Shown here one piece after another: positions 26,237 to 36,137 of a stretch of DNA of 64,000 nt. The number at the start of each line of letters is the position of its first letter. Within the stretch, counting starts at the first letter, position 1. Where the stretch lies: assembly GCF_009827395.1 (NCBI RefSeq), contig NZ_WTYX01000001.1, positions 81,001 to 145,000 of the forward strand, in the 5' to 3' direction. The translations under genes and the position numbers were made by a program. The notes below the pieces were generated by a model. The model saw nothing but the letters and a program-made list of their open reading frames with translations. It did no database searches and was not told where the DNA came from. This DNA is from Pontixanthobacter aquaemixtae (GTDB lineage: Bacteria > Pseudomonadota > Alphaproteobacteria > Sphingomonadales > Sphingomonadaceae).

Positions 26237-29200
26237 ATGCGTCAATTTAAATCTAGGTTTCAAGCATTTATCTTAACTTCGTCAGCGATGGCTCTGGCGC
26301 ATGGAACGGCCCATGCACAGGCCGTCCAAACCGATTCGGATTCAAGTGAAACCGAAGAAACGGAAATCGTTGTAGTTGGCACGCAGATTCAGGGCGCGCA
26401 GATCAACGATGTGTTGCCGGTTACGGTTCTCGACGAAACCTCGATCGAGAATGTCGGCGCGTCTTCGGGCGATGAACTTTTCCGCGCGATCCCGCAGGCC
26501 GGCGTCGCTGCTTTTAACGAACAGAACACAACCGGCGGCGTCAATGGCGCTCGCGGCGATGTGGGTTCGATCAACCTGCGTGAACTGGGCACCGGCAATA
26601 CGTTGATGCTGATCAACGGCCGCCGGATGAATCTGCACCCGGGTTTCCAGACCGAGCTGCTGGTCCCGGTGGTTTCGCCTGATACCAACGAGATCGCGCC
26701 CGGCAGCGTCCGGCGGATCGAAGTGCTGCGCGATGGCGCGTCGGCAATTTACGGCGCAGATGCGGTCGCGGGTGTGATCAACACCGTGCTCAAAGGCGAT
26801 ATGGATGGCGGTTTCCTCGAAGCCGATTGGCGTGCTTCGGATGGAACCAGCCTCTACAGCTATCGCTTCACCGGCGGGCTCGGCTTCGACTTCTCCGACG
26901 GGCGCGGCAATCTCACGCTATATGGCGGCTATTACCATGAAAGCGGCATGCCGGCATCGGACCGTGATTATGCTGCTGATGATGATCGCACAGCGCTGAT
27001 TACCGATCCCGATTTTGCCGACGACACGCAGTTCAACAACCGGTCAACTTTCAATTCCTTTGGCCAATTCGACATTCAGGCGCCGAGCAACAGAACTGCT
27101 TTGGCGGACGATGACTTCTTCCTGATGCCATGCAGTCTTTTCGGCCCGACGGGTCAGCCCAGCGACGGCCGGTTCCTCGACCTTGGCGGCGGTGTGTGCG
27201 CGGATAACGGCACTTCGCCGCCGCTTGCGCAGCGATACAACACCAATTTCGGGACCGATCTGTTTTCGCAGAAGAACCGATACAATGCGATGGCGCTGTT
27301 CAGCTACGAACTCAGCAACGCGCTCGAGTTCTATGCCGAGGGCAGTTATTACCGGAGCGAGAACGAACGTAATATCGATGCGCCGGTTTCGCTGACGGCG
27401 GTTCCGATCGGGATTTCGCGCAACGCATATTACAATCCCTTCGGTCCTGTCGGCAGTCCCAACCGCCTACTGGGCACCAATATTGCCGCCAGTGGGGCAG
27501 ATGTGATCATGGAGCGCTATCGCTTCGTCGATATCGGCAACCGCAATGTTTCGGTAGACAAGGATTCCTATCGCATCGTCGCCGGTCTGCGCGGAAATCT
27601 GGGGGCATGGGATTTTGATACCGGGCTGCTCTATTCCCAGTCCAACTCGACCGACCTTGCCCGCAACCGCGTGTCGCTGACACTGGTTCAGGATGCGATC
27701 AACCGGACGACGCCCGATGCCTACAACCCGTTCAATGGCGGCTGTCTCAACAACGTCAACGAAGGCGATTGTACGCCCAATCCGCAAGAGGTGCTCGATA
27801 GCTTCCGCATCAATGTGTTCCGCAAGGGCGAGACCACGCTCGCACTGGCCGATTTCAAGATCAGCCGCGATGATTTGTTCAGCCTTCCTGGCGGGGATCT
27901 GGGCGTCGCGGCGGGTGTTGAATTCCGGCGCGAGACCTTCTTCGATGATCGCGATCCGCGCCTTGATGGGACAATCACGTTTACTGACAGTGTGACCGGC
28001 GAATTTAACGGCAGCGACGTTGCCGGTTCGAGCCCGTCGCCCGACACCAGCGGCAATCGCGAAGTCTATTCCGCCTATGCCGAGGCATTTCTTCCGCTTG
28101 TCTCGGAGGACATGAACATCCCGCTGGTGCATGATTTCAGCGTCCAGCTTGCCGGGCGGATAGAGCGTTTCAGCGATATCAAGGCGACCGCAATTGTTCC
28201 GCGCGTGGCTGCGTCATGGACGCTTATACCGGGATTGATGTTCCGCGGGGCATGGTCGGAAGGCTTCCGCGCCCCGAACCTGGTGCAGGTCAATGATGAA
28301 GGCACAACCCGCGTCAATACGCGCGACGACTATGTCCGCTGTCAGGCGCAGGTCGAAAAGAACATCATTTCGGATCTGGGCGCATGCTCCGGCACGGGCA
28401 CGGTCAGCCTTCGTACCGGCACCGAGAATTTGACACCCGAGGATAGCGAGAGCATCAATCTGGGTGTCGTGTTGCAGCCCCGCTTTATCCCGGGCTTGAC
28501 CCTGACCGCGGACTATTGGCGTGTTCGCCAGGAAGGATTGGTTGGTACTTTCGGTGATGACAATGCGATTGCATTGGATCTGCTGCGCCGCTTCAACGGC
28601 TCGAGCAATCCGAACGTCATCAGGGAAGCACCCGATGCCGATGACATCACATTGTACACCGGCACCAGCCTCACGCCGGTCGGTGACATCATCCAGGTGC
28701 TCGACCCGTATCTCAATCTCGACAGCCGCGAATCGAAAGGGTGGGACTTCGGCCTGACCTACGAAATTCCCGATTTCGGAATTGGCGATTTCCGCATCCG
28801 CGCAAATGCAGCCCGCTTGGAAAGCTTTGTGCAGTCGGCCGGGCCTGACGGGCAGGAACTGCTTGATGCGATCGCCGCGGGGACGCTTCCACCAGAAGTG
28901 TCGGTCGGTGGTTTGGGCGAATTGCTCGAAATCGAAGGGCGCCCGAAATGGCGCTGGAGCGGTTCGGTCAACTGGAGCAGCGGCCCTGTCGATGTCGGTC
29001 TTTATGGCCAATATGTCGGCGGCGTTTACGACACCAGCGTGACGCGCGACGTGCCGGTGGTTTCGGACGACCCCAACGCCAATTTCTACCGAGTTGACGA
29101 TTGGTTCACGACCAACTTCTCAATCAGCTACACGATCGACAATGACACCGCGCTCGATGGAACGCGGCTGCGCTTTGCGGTCAATAATCTGTTCGACAAG

Positions 29201-29296
29201 GATCCACCGCTGGCCGATGAATCCTATGGCTTCTTCAGCGAATTGCATTCCGCCAGGGGGCGTGTGTTCCACGTCGAATTGCGCAAGAAGTTCTAA
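26237..29296 (+). CDS. TonB-dependent outer-membrane receptor
   Basis: A 1019-residue receptor. A signal peptide (cleavage expected near THAQA, about residue 28) is followed by an acidic stretch and a TonB-box-like 'TEIVVVGTQI'. The plug (about 45-190) contains 'RRIEVLRDGASAIYGADAVAGVIN', read in parts, the most conserved part of the family. A 22-strand barrel then ends VFHVELRKKF with terminal Phe. The plug style with 'LMLINGRRM' fits the large sphingomonad and Caulobacter receptor group often linked to sugars or complex organic ligands, but no substrate can be read. AGGGGG precedes the ATG at 26237; an upstream in-frame start at 26102 would destroy the signal peptide. A terminator follows. 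Confidence 0.93.
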   Translation: MRQFKSRFQAFILTSSAMALAHGTAHAQAVQTDSDSSETEETEIVVVGTQIQGAQINDVLPVTVLDETSIENVGASSGDELFRAIPQAGVAAFNEQNTTGGVNGARGDVGSINLRELGTGNTLMLINGRRMNLHPGFQTELLVPVVSPDTNEIAPGSVRRIEVLRDGASAIYGADAVAGVINTVLKGDMDGGFLEADWRASDGTSLYSYRFTGGLGFDFSDGRGNLTLYGGYYHESGMPASDRDYAADDDRTALITDPDFADDTQFNNRSTFNSFGQFDIQAPSNRTALADDDFFLMPCSLFGPTGQPSDGRFLDLGGGVCADNGTSPPLAQRYNTNFGTDLFSQKNRYNAMALFSYELSNALEFYAEGSYYRSENERNIDAPVSLTAVPIGISRNAYYNPFGPVGSPNRLLGTNIAASGADVIMERYRFVDIGNRNVSVDKDSYRIVAGLRGNLGAWDFDTGLLYSQSNSTDLARNRVSLTLVQDAINRTTPDAYNPFNGGCLNNVNEGDCTPNPQEVLDSFRINVFRKGETTLALADFKISRDDLFSLPGGDLGVAAGVEFRRETFFDDRDPRLDGTITFTDSVTGEFNGSDVAGSSPSPDTSGNREVYSAYAEAFLPLVSEDMNIPLVHDFSVQLAGRIERFSDIKATAIVPRVAASWTLIPGLMFRGAWSEGFRAPNLVQVNDEGTTRVNTRDDYVRCQAQVEKNIISDLGACSGTGTVSLRTGTENLTPEDSESINLGVVLQPRFIPGLTLTADYWRVRQEGLVGTFGDDNAIALDLLRRFNGSSNPNVIREAPDADDITLYTGTSLTPVGDIIQVLDPYLNLDSRESKGWDFGLTYEIPDFGIGDFRIRANAARLESFVQSAGPDGQELLDAIAAGTLPPEVSVGGLGELLEIEGRPKWRWSGSVNWSSGPVDVGLYGQYVGGVYDTSVTRDVPVVSDDPNANFYRVDDWFTTNFSISYTIDNDTALDGTRLRFAVNNLFDKDPPLADESYGFFSELHSARGRVFHVELRKKF

Positions 29297-29329
29297 AACT
29301 CAGAGCAGTCCGCAAGGGCCGCCAACTTC

Positions 29330-29355
29330 GGGGGAGCTTCGGCTCCCCCTTTTTT
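29330..29355 (+). terminator. Rho-independent terminator after the receptor
   Basis: Perfect 8-bp stem GGGGGAGC/GCTCCCCC closing a TTCG tetraloop, followed by six T at 29350-29355. It lies 34 bases after the receptor stop and just before the end of the convergent protease gene. Confidence 0.93.
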
Positions 29356-29357
29356 GT

Positions 29358-30401
29358 CTACTTGCCGCAGACCAGCCCATCGGGATTGTCGGCCCCGATC
29401 CGCGTCGCACGCCTCCCCACTGTGCGCAGGCGGCGGGAGCGGAAATCGCATCCGCGCAGCTGGAAACGCAGCTTGCGTTCGCGAAAGTCGAGGGAGACCT
29501 TGCGGAAAGTCTCCATCAGATCGGTTCCGACCAACAAAGCTGGCTGATCGGCCAGCCCGAACACTTCGAATGGCGGGACGTCGGCAAAGGCAATCGGGAC
29601 ATTGCGCATGGTGATCGGGCCAAGTTTCAATTCGCGCACAAAGGCAAGTTCCAATTCGGCGGGTTTGCCGGTTACGCCGATGACCGTGAGCTGCTGGAAT
29701 TCCTGACGGCCGCGGATCAATTCTTCACGCAGCAGCGAATTGCCGATCGACACTTCGGTCCCGGTATCGATAACCGCGCTGATCGGAATGCGGTTTGCTT
29801 TGACTTCGGTCAGGATCAGCTGGCCCTTATGCAGCCGCGCGGTCACGACGATTTCTCCCCGGAAGCGTTCCTGTTCCACCTTGGTGTCGTCGACGCTGAT
29901 TGTCCGCTCGTCAAAGTCGAGCAATAGCCTTTGTTCAACCAGCGCATCGAGGCCGATCATGCCATCGGCGCCGATATCATCTTCCTCCAGCACCGGCAGC
30001 TCAAGATCGGTAATCGTGGTGGGGCCAAGCGTCAGCGAATCCACCAGCACCTGATCCACGCGGGCCACTTCGGTGATTCCGCCGAGCATTGTCGGCTGGC
30101 CCGCCGGCAGACCCAGCTCTCCGGCAATTTTGGTGCCCACAACCGATGTGTCGGCTCCGCTATCGACGATGAAGCGATAGGGGCCGCTGCCGTTGACTTT
30201 GACCTCAACGGTCATCCGGCTGCGCAATTTCGTGCTGTCGATCTCCTCGCCGCCAATATCCAGCCTGTTGTCGATTTCGGCGGGCGGAAGATCGGGGACA
30301 CGCTGGCCCGATTTTTGTCCCTCTTCCTGTTCCTGCGCATGGGCAATTGGCGTCATGCCAAGAAGCACAGTGAACAGGATGGGGCGAAGAAAAATGCGCA
30401 T
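29358..30401 (-). CDS. Exported protein with two retropepsin-like aspartic protease domains
   Basis: A 347-residue protein with a signal peptide (MRIFLRPI... cleavage near AHAQ, about residue 22), a short acidic linker and two clan-AA aspartic protease-like domains. The first has Asp80 in VDSGADTS and the second Asp212 in IDTGTEVS. Hydrophobic-hydrophobic-Gly (IGLDAL and LVGTDL) segments follow each, as in retropepsins. Two domains in one chain could form the pseudo-dimeric active site of pepsin-like enzymes. A close architectural relative lies at 62633-63631 (Asp79, Asp211). The start at 30401 gives the signal peptide; 29 codons upstream are open but unlikely. The substrate is unknown. Confidence 0.8.
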   Translation of the reverse strand: MRIFLRPILFTVLLGMTPIAHAQEQEEGQKSGQRVPDLPPAEIDNRLDIGGEEIDSTKLRSRMTVEVKVNGSGPYRFIVDSGADTSVVGTKIAGELGLPAGQPTMLGGITEVARVDQVLVDSLTLGPTTITDLELPVLEEDDIGADGMIGLDALVEQRLLLDFDERTISVDDTKVEQERFRGEIVVTARLHKGQLILTEVKANRIPISAVIDTGTEVSIGNSLLREELIRGRQEFQQLTVIGVTGKPAELELAFVRELKLGPITMRNVPIAFADVPPFEVFGLADQPALLVGTDLMETFRKVSLDFRERKLRFQLRGCDFRSRRLRTVGRRATRIGADNPDGLVCGK

Positions 30402-30559
30402 GATGGGCGGCAGGCTACGCCCTTTACCGCCGCCGAGTCCAGTTTCGGCGCCAACCCGCGCCCGTTGGCGCGCTGGTTTCGCTTGCATTCTCCTCGCAAA
30501 TCGCTATCAGCGCCGCTTCCCGAAGGGGATCTCGTGCGGGAGGCAGATTCGTCTGCTGT

Positions 30560-30589
30560 TTGACCGCTTAACATGAGCCTGCGGATATT
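30560..30589 (+). promoter_or_regulatory. Candidate promoter for rplK-rplA
   Basis: A -35-like TTGACC at 30560-30565 and a -10-like GATATT at 30584-30589 are spaced by 18 bases, and rplK starts 34 bases later. This is a housekeeping sigma-type match by eye only. Confidence 0.4.
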
Positions 30590-30622
30590 GATCCAAGGCG
30601 ACAGTGTGAAAGGAAGCCATTA

Positions 30623-31054
30623 ATGGCCAAGAAGATTGACGGATATATCAAGCTGCAAGTGCCCGCGGGCACTGCAAACCCATCACCACCGATCGGTCCA
30701 GCGCTGGGTCAGCGCGGCGTCAACATCATGGAATTCTGCAAGGCGTTCAACGCTGCGACGCAGGACCTTGAAAAGAATGCTCCGATCCCGACAACGATCA
30801 CCGTTTATGCGGACCGTTCGTTCAGCTTCACCACCAAAACCCCGCCAGCGTCCTTCTATCTGAAGAAGGCCGCCAAGGTGAAAAAGGGTTCGGGTGAGCC
30901 GAACAAGAACAAGGTTGGCCAAATCAAGAAGAGCCAGCTTAAAGAGATTGCCGAAGCCAAAATGGCCGATCTCAACGCAAACGATCTCGATCAGGCAATG
31001 AAAATCATCGAAGGCTCCGCGCGTTCGATGGGCCTCGAAGTGGTGGAGGGCTGA
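30623..31054 (+). CDS. rplK: Ribosomal protein L11
   Basis: A 143-residue large-subunit protein at the GTPase-associated centre. The N-terminal domain starts with a Lys-rich '[20 protein letters not shown]' (read in part) and has '[23 protein letters not shown]'-type motifs. The C-terminal rRNA-binding domain contains '[13 protein letters not shown]'. An AAGGAAG ribosome site precedes the ATG. rplA follows after 4 bases. The gene is 5.6 kb away from nusG, its usual upstream neighbour. Confidence 0.98.
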   Translation: MAKKIDGYIKLQVPAGTANPSPPIGPALGQRGVNIMEFCKAFNAATQDLEKNAPIPTTITVYADRSFSFTTKTPPASFYLKKAAKVKKGSGEPNKNKVGQIKKSQLKEIAEAKMADLNANDLDQAMKIIEGSARSMGLEVVEG

Positions 31055-31058
31055 TCCA

Positions 31059-31754
31059 ATGGCAAAACTGACAAAAGCACAGAAAGTCCGCGCCGAACTG
31101 GATGGCGACAAGCTTTACAGCTTCGACGAAGCCATCGCGACCCTGCGTGAGCATGCCAGCAAGAAATTCGACGAAACTGTCGAAGTCGCGATCAATCTCG
31201 GCGTCGATCCACGCCATGCGGACCAGATGGTTCGCGGCATGGTCGCTTTGCCATCGGGCACCGGTAAAGACGTAAAAGTCGCCGTGTTCGCAAAAGGCGA
31301 CAATGCTGACAAGGCTCTTGCCGCTGGCGCAGACAAGGTTGGCGCCGAAGACCTGATGGAAGACATGCAGGCGGGCAATCTCGATTATGACCGCGTGATC
31401 GCATCGCCGGACATGATGGGTGTTGTTGGCCGCCTGGGTAAGGTGCTCGGCCCCAAGGGTCTGATGCCGAACCCGAAGCTTGGCACCGTGACACCGAACG
31501 TGGAACAGGCCGTGAAGGACGCCAAAGGCGGCCAGGTCGAATTCCGCGTGGAGAAGAACGGCATCGTCCACACCGGCATTGGCAAAATGTCGTTCAAGGA
31601 TGATGGCATCAAAGCAAACTTCGATTCGATCACCAAGGCTATCGTGAAAGCGAAGCCATCGGGCGCGAAGGGCAAATATGTGAAGAAGGTCTCGCTGACC
31701 TCGACCATGGGCCCCGGTCTGAAGATCGACCTGTCGGAGATCGAAGGCGCGTAA
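31059..31754 (+). CDS. rplA: Ribosomal protein L1
   Basis: A 231-residue protein of the L1 stalk that binds 23S rRNA and, in many bacteria, represses its own operon. The family block '[21 protein letters not shown]' (read in parts) is intact, as is the central domain with '[18 protein letters not shown]'. It is followed by a strong terminator and not by rplJ-rplL, so the rplKAJL-rpoBC string is broken after rplA. Confidence 0.98.
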   Translation: MAKLTKAQKVRAELDGDKLYSFDEAIATLREHASKKFDETVEVAINLGVDPRHADQMVRGMVALPSGTGKDVKVAVFAKGDNADKALAAGADKVGAEDLMEDMQAGNLDYDRVIASPDMMGVVGRLGKVLGPKGLMPNPKLGTVTPNVEQAVKDAKGGQVEFRVEKNGIVHTGIGKMSFKDDGIKANFDSITKAIVKAKPSGAKGKYVKKVSLTSTMGPGLKIDLSEIEGA

Positions 31755-31780
31755 GCGACGATTGATCAACCGGAGAAATC

Positions 31781-31816
31781 AAAGGGCTGCAGGATCGATC
31801 CTGCGGCCCTTTTTTT
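31781..31816 (+). terminator. Rho-independent terminator after rplA
   Basis: AAAGGGC (31781-31787) pairs with GCCCTTT (31806-31812). Inside, GCAGGATC at 31789-31796 is followed directly by its complement GATCCTGC, with one T-G wobble between the two stems. A run of seven T follows at 31810-31816. The T-run also touches the end of the convergent acetyltransferase gene. Confidence 0.9.
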
Positions 31817-32732
31817 ATCCGGCTCTCAGAAGTCCGCGAATTTTCCCTAGAGCTCCGGTCCGCTCGGCCAAATTCTTTGCGCCAGCAACCGACGCATCGA
31901 AGGCATCGACCGATTTGAGCAGCATCCGGTTGGCGGCTTCGCCTCTCAGCAGAAAGAACGAACACGCCTCTACGCTGTCCGTCCCGAACATCGCCTTATG
32001 CGCGCCTTCGCCTTCGGTGAAATCGAAATAGCGATACCGTTGTTCGGCAAACAGGCGGTCCAGCGCCTCGAGTTGCAACACGGTGCCGGGTGATAGCCGC
32101 GCGTGATCCGGATCGTAGCCGAGAAAGGCGTAGTTGATCGCGTCGCCTTCGATGGGCAAGTACAGATAGCTCACCGGCTTGCCATCGGCGATTAACAGAT
32201 AGGCGCGGACATTGTCTTGCGCTGCCAAGGCGCGTCGCGCGTCGTGTGATGCTGCATCTTCGGGGAGCCCGGCATTGAGCGATTTCGCCTGATACGTCCG
32301 GCGCGAGAGCGGGATCGCGAGGTCGCGGAACTCGTCCATTTCGTCCGGAGTACGATATTCGCGAAATTCAACCTCGCCGCCAATATCCTTGACCAGTTTG
32401 CGATGCTTGCGCCGCAATGTTGAACGCGTCTTTGAGGAAAAGCGCGCCATGTAATCATCAAAGCTGCCGCGCATGTCGATATAATGGCGGCGGTAAGTCT
32501 GGATGCCGCCGGCGGCCAATCCGCGATGCTCGCGCAGGATCTGCGACAGGGCGTGAGCGGGGGCCGAAAGGATACGATAGCCGTCCTGGCCGTCCGCCAA
32601 ATCGGGCAACGACACTCGGCTGCCGTCGATCACTTCGGTCAGCGACAGCAACACATTCTCAAGCGCTTTGGGAACCGAAAACAGCACTTTCGATCCGACG
32701 ACAAACTTGATGGGGGTCAACGCACCCATCAA
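31815..32732 (-). CDS. CelD/BcsL-type GNAT acetyltransferase
   Basis: A 305-residue cytosolic protein of the GNAT_6 (CelD, 'involved in cellulose biosynthesis') group. The recognisable region is 'FSSKTRSTLRRKHRKLV' (about residues 95-112), followed by the GNAT core with 'YLLIADGKPVSYLYL', the 'SPGTVLQLEALDRLF' pocket segment and 'FDFTEGEGAHKAMFG'. Such enzymes acylate sugars or nucleotides for exported polysaccharides. It overlaps the upstream deacetylase gene by 4 bases, so both act in one operon, probably in surface-polysaccharide modification. Confidence 0.8.
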   Translation of the reverse strand: MMGALTPIKFVVGSKVLFSVPKALENVLLSLTEVIDGSRVSLPDLADGQDGYRILSAPAHALSQILREHRGLAAGGIQTYRRHYIDMRGSFDDYMARFSSKTRSTLRRKHRKLVKDIGGEVEFREYRTPDEMDEFRDLAIPLSRRTYQAKSLNAGLPEDAASHDARRALAAQDNVRAYLLIADGKPVSYLYLPIEGDAINYAFLGYDPDHARLSPGTVLQLEALDRLFAEQRYRYFDFTEGEGAHKAMFGTDSVEACSFFLLRGEAANRMLLKSVDAFDASVAGAKNLAERTGALGKIRGLLRAG

Positions 32733-33703
32733 TCGCTGCCATAAAGAATGTTGGACAGCGCCTGCTCGGCAAGACGGATGCCCGAACGCACCTCGCTAAG
32801 CGGCAATACGGGGGCAGTCACATCGTCATTGGCCACTTCGGGCGGGCTTGCAGCATAAGTCGCGGCATGGGCCCCTTCGATTGCGCTCAATCCCGCGCAA
32901 AATCCGTCAAACCGGTTTTTGACGATGCGATTGATTTTCTGCCGGTCGCGGCTGAGCAATTCGAAGCTGTGGGAGACAATTGTGAAGCTGGGAATTTGCT
33001 GCGCACAGGCGTGCCGTATCGCGGCGAGCAATTCCCACGCCGAAAGCGCGGTAATCTGCGCGTGCCGCAGCGAACCGCCAAAACTGTCCACGCACCCGAT
33101 GGGGACGACGATGGCCCCTTCATGCTCGACCGGAAGTAGGTCGTCATTCGAAAGCGAAATCTCGCAATGTCCGTCGTCAATTCCCGGCGTGTGGCTGGTT
33201 TCATAATCCAGCCCGACAGCGCTCAGCGCGCGCACCGTATCATCGTTTGAACCATAATTCCCTGAACGGAAAGCGACCGGCGTGCGCGCGCCCGCCGCGA
33301 TGAGCGTATCCCGCGCATATTCAAGAATTTGAACCTGCTGGTCATGGGTAAAATCGGCAATGTTATTGCCGGTGTGGTCACCCAACGGGTTCGCTTTTCC
33401 CGCCAGTTCCAGCCATTCGGTGTGGACATGCAATTGCACGTCATGACCGCGCGTTACGATCGGTTCGACAATGTCGGTGATCGCTTCAACACCCCAGATC
33501 AGCGCAGGCATGGGATCGACGAAGAATACGCCTTTCAGGCCGTGGCGATCGAACACATCCATTTGATATTGCACGCCAACATCGCCATCGGGAGTTTCGC
33601 AAGCGATCGAGCGCCTGAAATTTTCCTCGCGCAGCCCGGTTCCTTCCGCTTTGGCAAAGCCAGCAGAATATTCGGTGTCGATAGTGATATACACCGCGGT
33701 CAT
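32729..33703 (-). CDS. Polysaccharide-deacetylase-like protein
   Basis: A 324-residue protein with a NodB-type (beta/alpha)7 fold by motif. The N-terminal metal-site strand 'YITIDTEYS' carries the Asp. 'VQLHVHTEW' supplies the His-x-His pair and 'FRSGNYG' the later Arg-containing motif. There is no signal peptide, so it acts in the cytosol, like deacetylases of sugar precursors. It is translationally coupled to the CelD-type acetyltransferase (4-base overlap): one gene would remove acyl groups and the other add them. The actual sugar is unknown. Confidence 0.75.
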   Translation of the reverse strand: MTAVYITIDTEYSAGFAKAEGTGLREENFRRSIACETPDGDVGVQYQMDVFDRHGLKGVFFVDPMPALIWGVEAITDIVEPIVTRGHDVQLHVHTEWLELAGKANPLGDHTGNNIADFTHDQQVQILEYARDTLIAAGARTPVAFRSGNYGSNDDTVRALSAVGLDYETSHTPGIDDGHCEISLSNDDLLPVEHEGAIVVPIGCVDSFGGSLRHAQITALSAWELLAAIRHACAQQIPSFTIVSHSFELLSRDRQKINRIVKNRFDGFCAGLSAIEGAHAATYAASPPEVANDDVTAPVLPLSEVRSGIRLAEQALSNILYGSD

Positions 33704-33764
33704 GCCCGCACGCGTAGCAGCGACAGGTTAAGGTTGCGTTTGCCCTAATTCGGGCGCGTTGCGA

Positions 33765-34520
33765 TCAAATTCCGCCGGGCGTAAAGTCGAAGCCCAGCTC
33801 ACCCAATCCCTCGCACAGCACATGCATGCAGCTTTGCAATGCATCTGCGTCGGTAGAGCGGATGACAAAGTTCGAACCGACTTTGCCTTCGCGGAAAAAG
33901 GGATAGCTGCCGAGCTGGCAGTTTTCGTGCGCCTTTTCGACTTCGCGCAGCAGAGTGGAGACTTCGCTTTCGGGAATAAAGCCGCCAACGGTCTCCGAAA
34001 GGAGCGGTGCACCGCCTTCCAGCGAGCCGGTGAGCGCATCGAGCATGCCAGCGGTGATGTGCGGGACGCCCGCCATCAGATGGATGTTGCCGATCTTGAT
34101 GCCCGGAGCGCCGGTTTTCTGGTTGGGGATCAGCTCTGCGCCATCGGGCACACGCGCCATCCGCAACCGCGCATCGTTCAGCCCGCCCTTGTCGCTGTAA
34201 TATCGCTCCAGAATGGCGCGTGCATCGGGGTGGATGACCACACCCACGCCAAGCGCCTCTGCCACCGCGTCAACAGTAATATCGTCATGCGTCGGGCCAA
34301 TTCCGCCGGTGGTGAACAGGTAATCGTTGCGCGCCCTCAGCGCGTTGACCGCCTCCACGATCCGTTCCTGCACATCGGCAACCACGCGTACTTCATCGAG
34401 CCGGATATTCTGGACCTGCAGCCAGCTCGCCACTTGGGCAATATTCTTGTCATGCGTGCGGCCAGACAGAATTTCATCGCCGATTACGACAAGTCCGGCG
34501 GTGTAGATTTTCTCGCTCAT
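33765..34520 (-). CDS. CinA N-terminal-type (MoaB/Mog-like) protein
   Basis: A 251-residue protein made only of the COG1058 molybdopterin-binding-like domain, without the C-terminal nicotinamide-nucleotide amidase domain of full CinA. The 'VVIGDEILSGRTHDKN' segment and the 'TTGGIGPTHDDITVDAVAEALG' region (read in parts) are diagnostic. Some short members have ADP-ribose pyrophosphatase activity. Here it stands alone, 61 bases downstream of the deacetylase on the same strand and separate from the monooxygenase gene. Confidence 0.88.
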   Translation of the reverse strand: MSEKIYTAGLVVIGDEILSGRTHDKNIAQVASWLQVQNIRLDEVRVVADVQERIVEAVNALRARNDYLFTTGGIGPTHDDITVDAVAEALGVGVVIHPDARAILERYYSDKGGLNDARLRMARVPDGAELIPNQKTGAPGIKIGNIHLMAGVPHITAGMLDALTGSLEGGAPLLSETVGGFIPESEVSTLLREVEKAHENCQLGSYPFFREGKVGSNFVIRSTDADALQSCMHVLCEGLGELGFDFTPGGI

Positions 34521-34565
34521 AAAGTCGGGTTAGGCGATCACGGCACGCAGGTGAAGAGCGGAAAG

Positions 34566-36068
34566 CTATTCCGCCGCTTCCAACTGCTGTTCCGGCTCGA
34601 CCGCATTGGCGCCGGCTTTGTGCAAAGAGATCAAACCGTCTCCAACCGGGCCTTCCTGCATGATCTTGCGATCATGGATATATTCCTGATTGAGCCGCCA
34701 CGGGTAAGTGACCGAATTCTTCGGCATGATGTGTTTCGACCGTTGGATATAGCCGCTGGAGAAGTCGAAAATGTCGTCCTCTTCCAATTGGTGATCCGCC
34801 GGCAAAACGGGAACAGCGACATCGCTTCCGCGCTTCTCCATCAAATTGAGAAGGCGGCAGACATATTCTGAATTGATGTCCGCCCGTAATGTCCAGCTTG
34901 CGTTGAGATATCCGAACACCACCGCCAGATTGGGCAGGTTGGAGAACATACAGCCCTTGTAATAAAACCGCTCAGCGAAATCGACGGGCGCACCATCCTG
35001 GCTAACCGCGATCTTCCCGCCCACAGCGAGCTTCAGCCCGGTCGCAGTGATGATGATATCGGCTTCTAGCGTTTCGCCATTATCCAGTTCGATTCCGTTT
35101 TCGGAAAATTTGCTGATTTTCGCAGTGACAACGCTGGCCTTGCCCGATTTCATCGCTTCGAACAGATCATCGTCGGGAACCAGACAAAGGCGCTGTTCCC
35201 ACGGATTGTAGGGCGGCGTAAAAGTCGCGTCATCGTAGTTTGTGCCCAAAGCCTTGACGATGCGCTTCTTGAGCGCCTGCTTCACTTTCTCGGGCTTGCC
35301 GCGGGCACGTTTGAAACCGATGTCCTGCAGCTTGATGTTTTTCCAGCGTGTGATTTTGTATGCAGTTTTCTCGGGCAAGATCTTGCGCAGGAAATTGGCA
35401 ATTGCGTCTTTGGCCGGGCGCGAGAACATCCATGTAGGTGTGCGCTGGAGCATGGTTACATGCCCGGCCTTGTCCGCCATTGACGGTACAATGGTCACCG
35501 CCGTCGCGCCCGATCCGATAACGACCACTTTCTTGCCGCTGTAATCGAGATCATCGGGCCAAAATTGCGGATGGACCACCTGACCTTTGAAATCGCCAAA
35601 TTCAAAGCCGGGATCATAGGCTTCGTCATAGTCGTAGTAACCCGATGCCAGATACAGGAAATTCGCGGTCATCCGCGTTTGCGATCCGTCTGCCTGCTCG
35701 ATCGTGACATGCCAGCGGGCATCGTCGCTGCGCCAATCGGCAGAAATGACTTTCTGGCTGTAGCGGATGTGCTTGCGGATATCGCGTTCGTCGACAATCG
35801 TGTTGAGATAGTCGAGAATCGCGGGAGCATCGGCGATTGATTTTTCATGCTTCCAGGGTTCGAACACAAAACCCAGCGTATGCATGTCCGAGTCAGAGCG
35901 AATGCCGGGATAGCGGAACAGATCCCAGGTCCCGCCCAGATTTTCCCGACGCTCCACGATGGCGTAAGAGCGACCCGGGCACTCCATTTCCAAATGTGCG
36001 GCCATGCCAATTCCGGAAATTCCGGCGCCGACAATCAAGACATCGAAATCGGGGGCGGTTGCTAGCAT
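34566..36068 (-). CDS. Flavin monooxygenase, Baeyer-Villiger (EthA-like) type
   Basis: A 500-residue FAD- and NADPH-dependent enzyme. The FAD Rossmann motif is GAGISG at residues 14-19. The type I Baeyer-Villiger fingerprint FxGxxxHxxxW is at residues 160-170 (F160 to W170), and a second Rossmann motif GSGATA follows. The 'ATGLKL' segment is present as well. These enzymes insert oxygen next to a ketone to give esters or lactones. The substrate is unknown; steroids, terpenoids or alkyl ketones are common. It is divergent from a TonB-dependent receptor with a palindromic-looking box between them, so the receptor may import the substrate or its precursor. Confidence 0.88.
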   Translation of the reverse strand: MLATAPDFDVLIVGAGISGIGMAAHLEMECPGRSYAIVERRENLGGTWDLFRYPGIRSDSDMHTLGFVFEPWKHEKSIADAPAILDYLNTIVDERDIRKHIRYSQKVISADWRSDDARWHVTIEQADGSQTRMTANFLYLASGYYDYDEAYDPGFEFGDFKGQVVHPQFWPDDLDYSGKKVVVIGSGATAVTIVPSMADKAGHVTMLQRTPTWMFSRPAKDAIANFLRKILPEKTAYKITRWKNIKLQDIGFKRARGKPEKVKQALKKRIVKALGTNYDDATFTPPYNPWEQRLCLVPDDDLFEAMKSGKASVVTAKISKFSENGIELDNGETLEADIIITATGLKLAVGGKIAVSQDGAPVDFAERFYYKGCMFSNLPNLAVVFGYLNASWTLRADINSEYVCRLLNLMEKRGSDVAVPVLPADHQLEEDDIFDFSSGYIQRSKHIMPKNSVTYPWRLNQEYIHDRKIMQEGPVGDGLISLHKAGANAVEPEQQLEAAE

Positions 36069-36137
36069 TGTCTCTCTCCTGCTGTTTGCGTTGAAGCACA
36101 GCTTTGCGGCAATTGCGAGTCCGGTTGCAGAATAATA

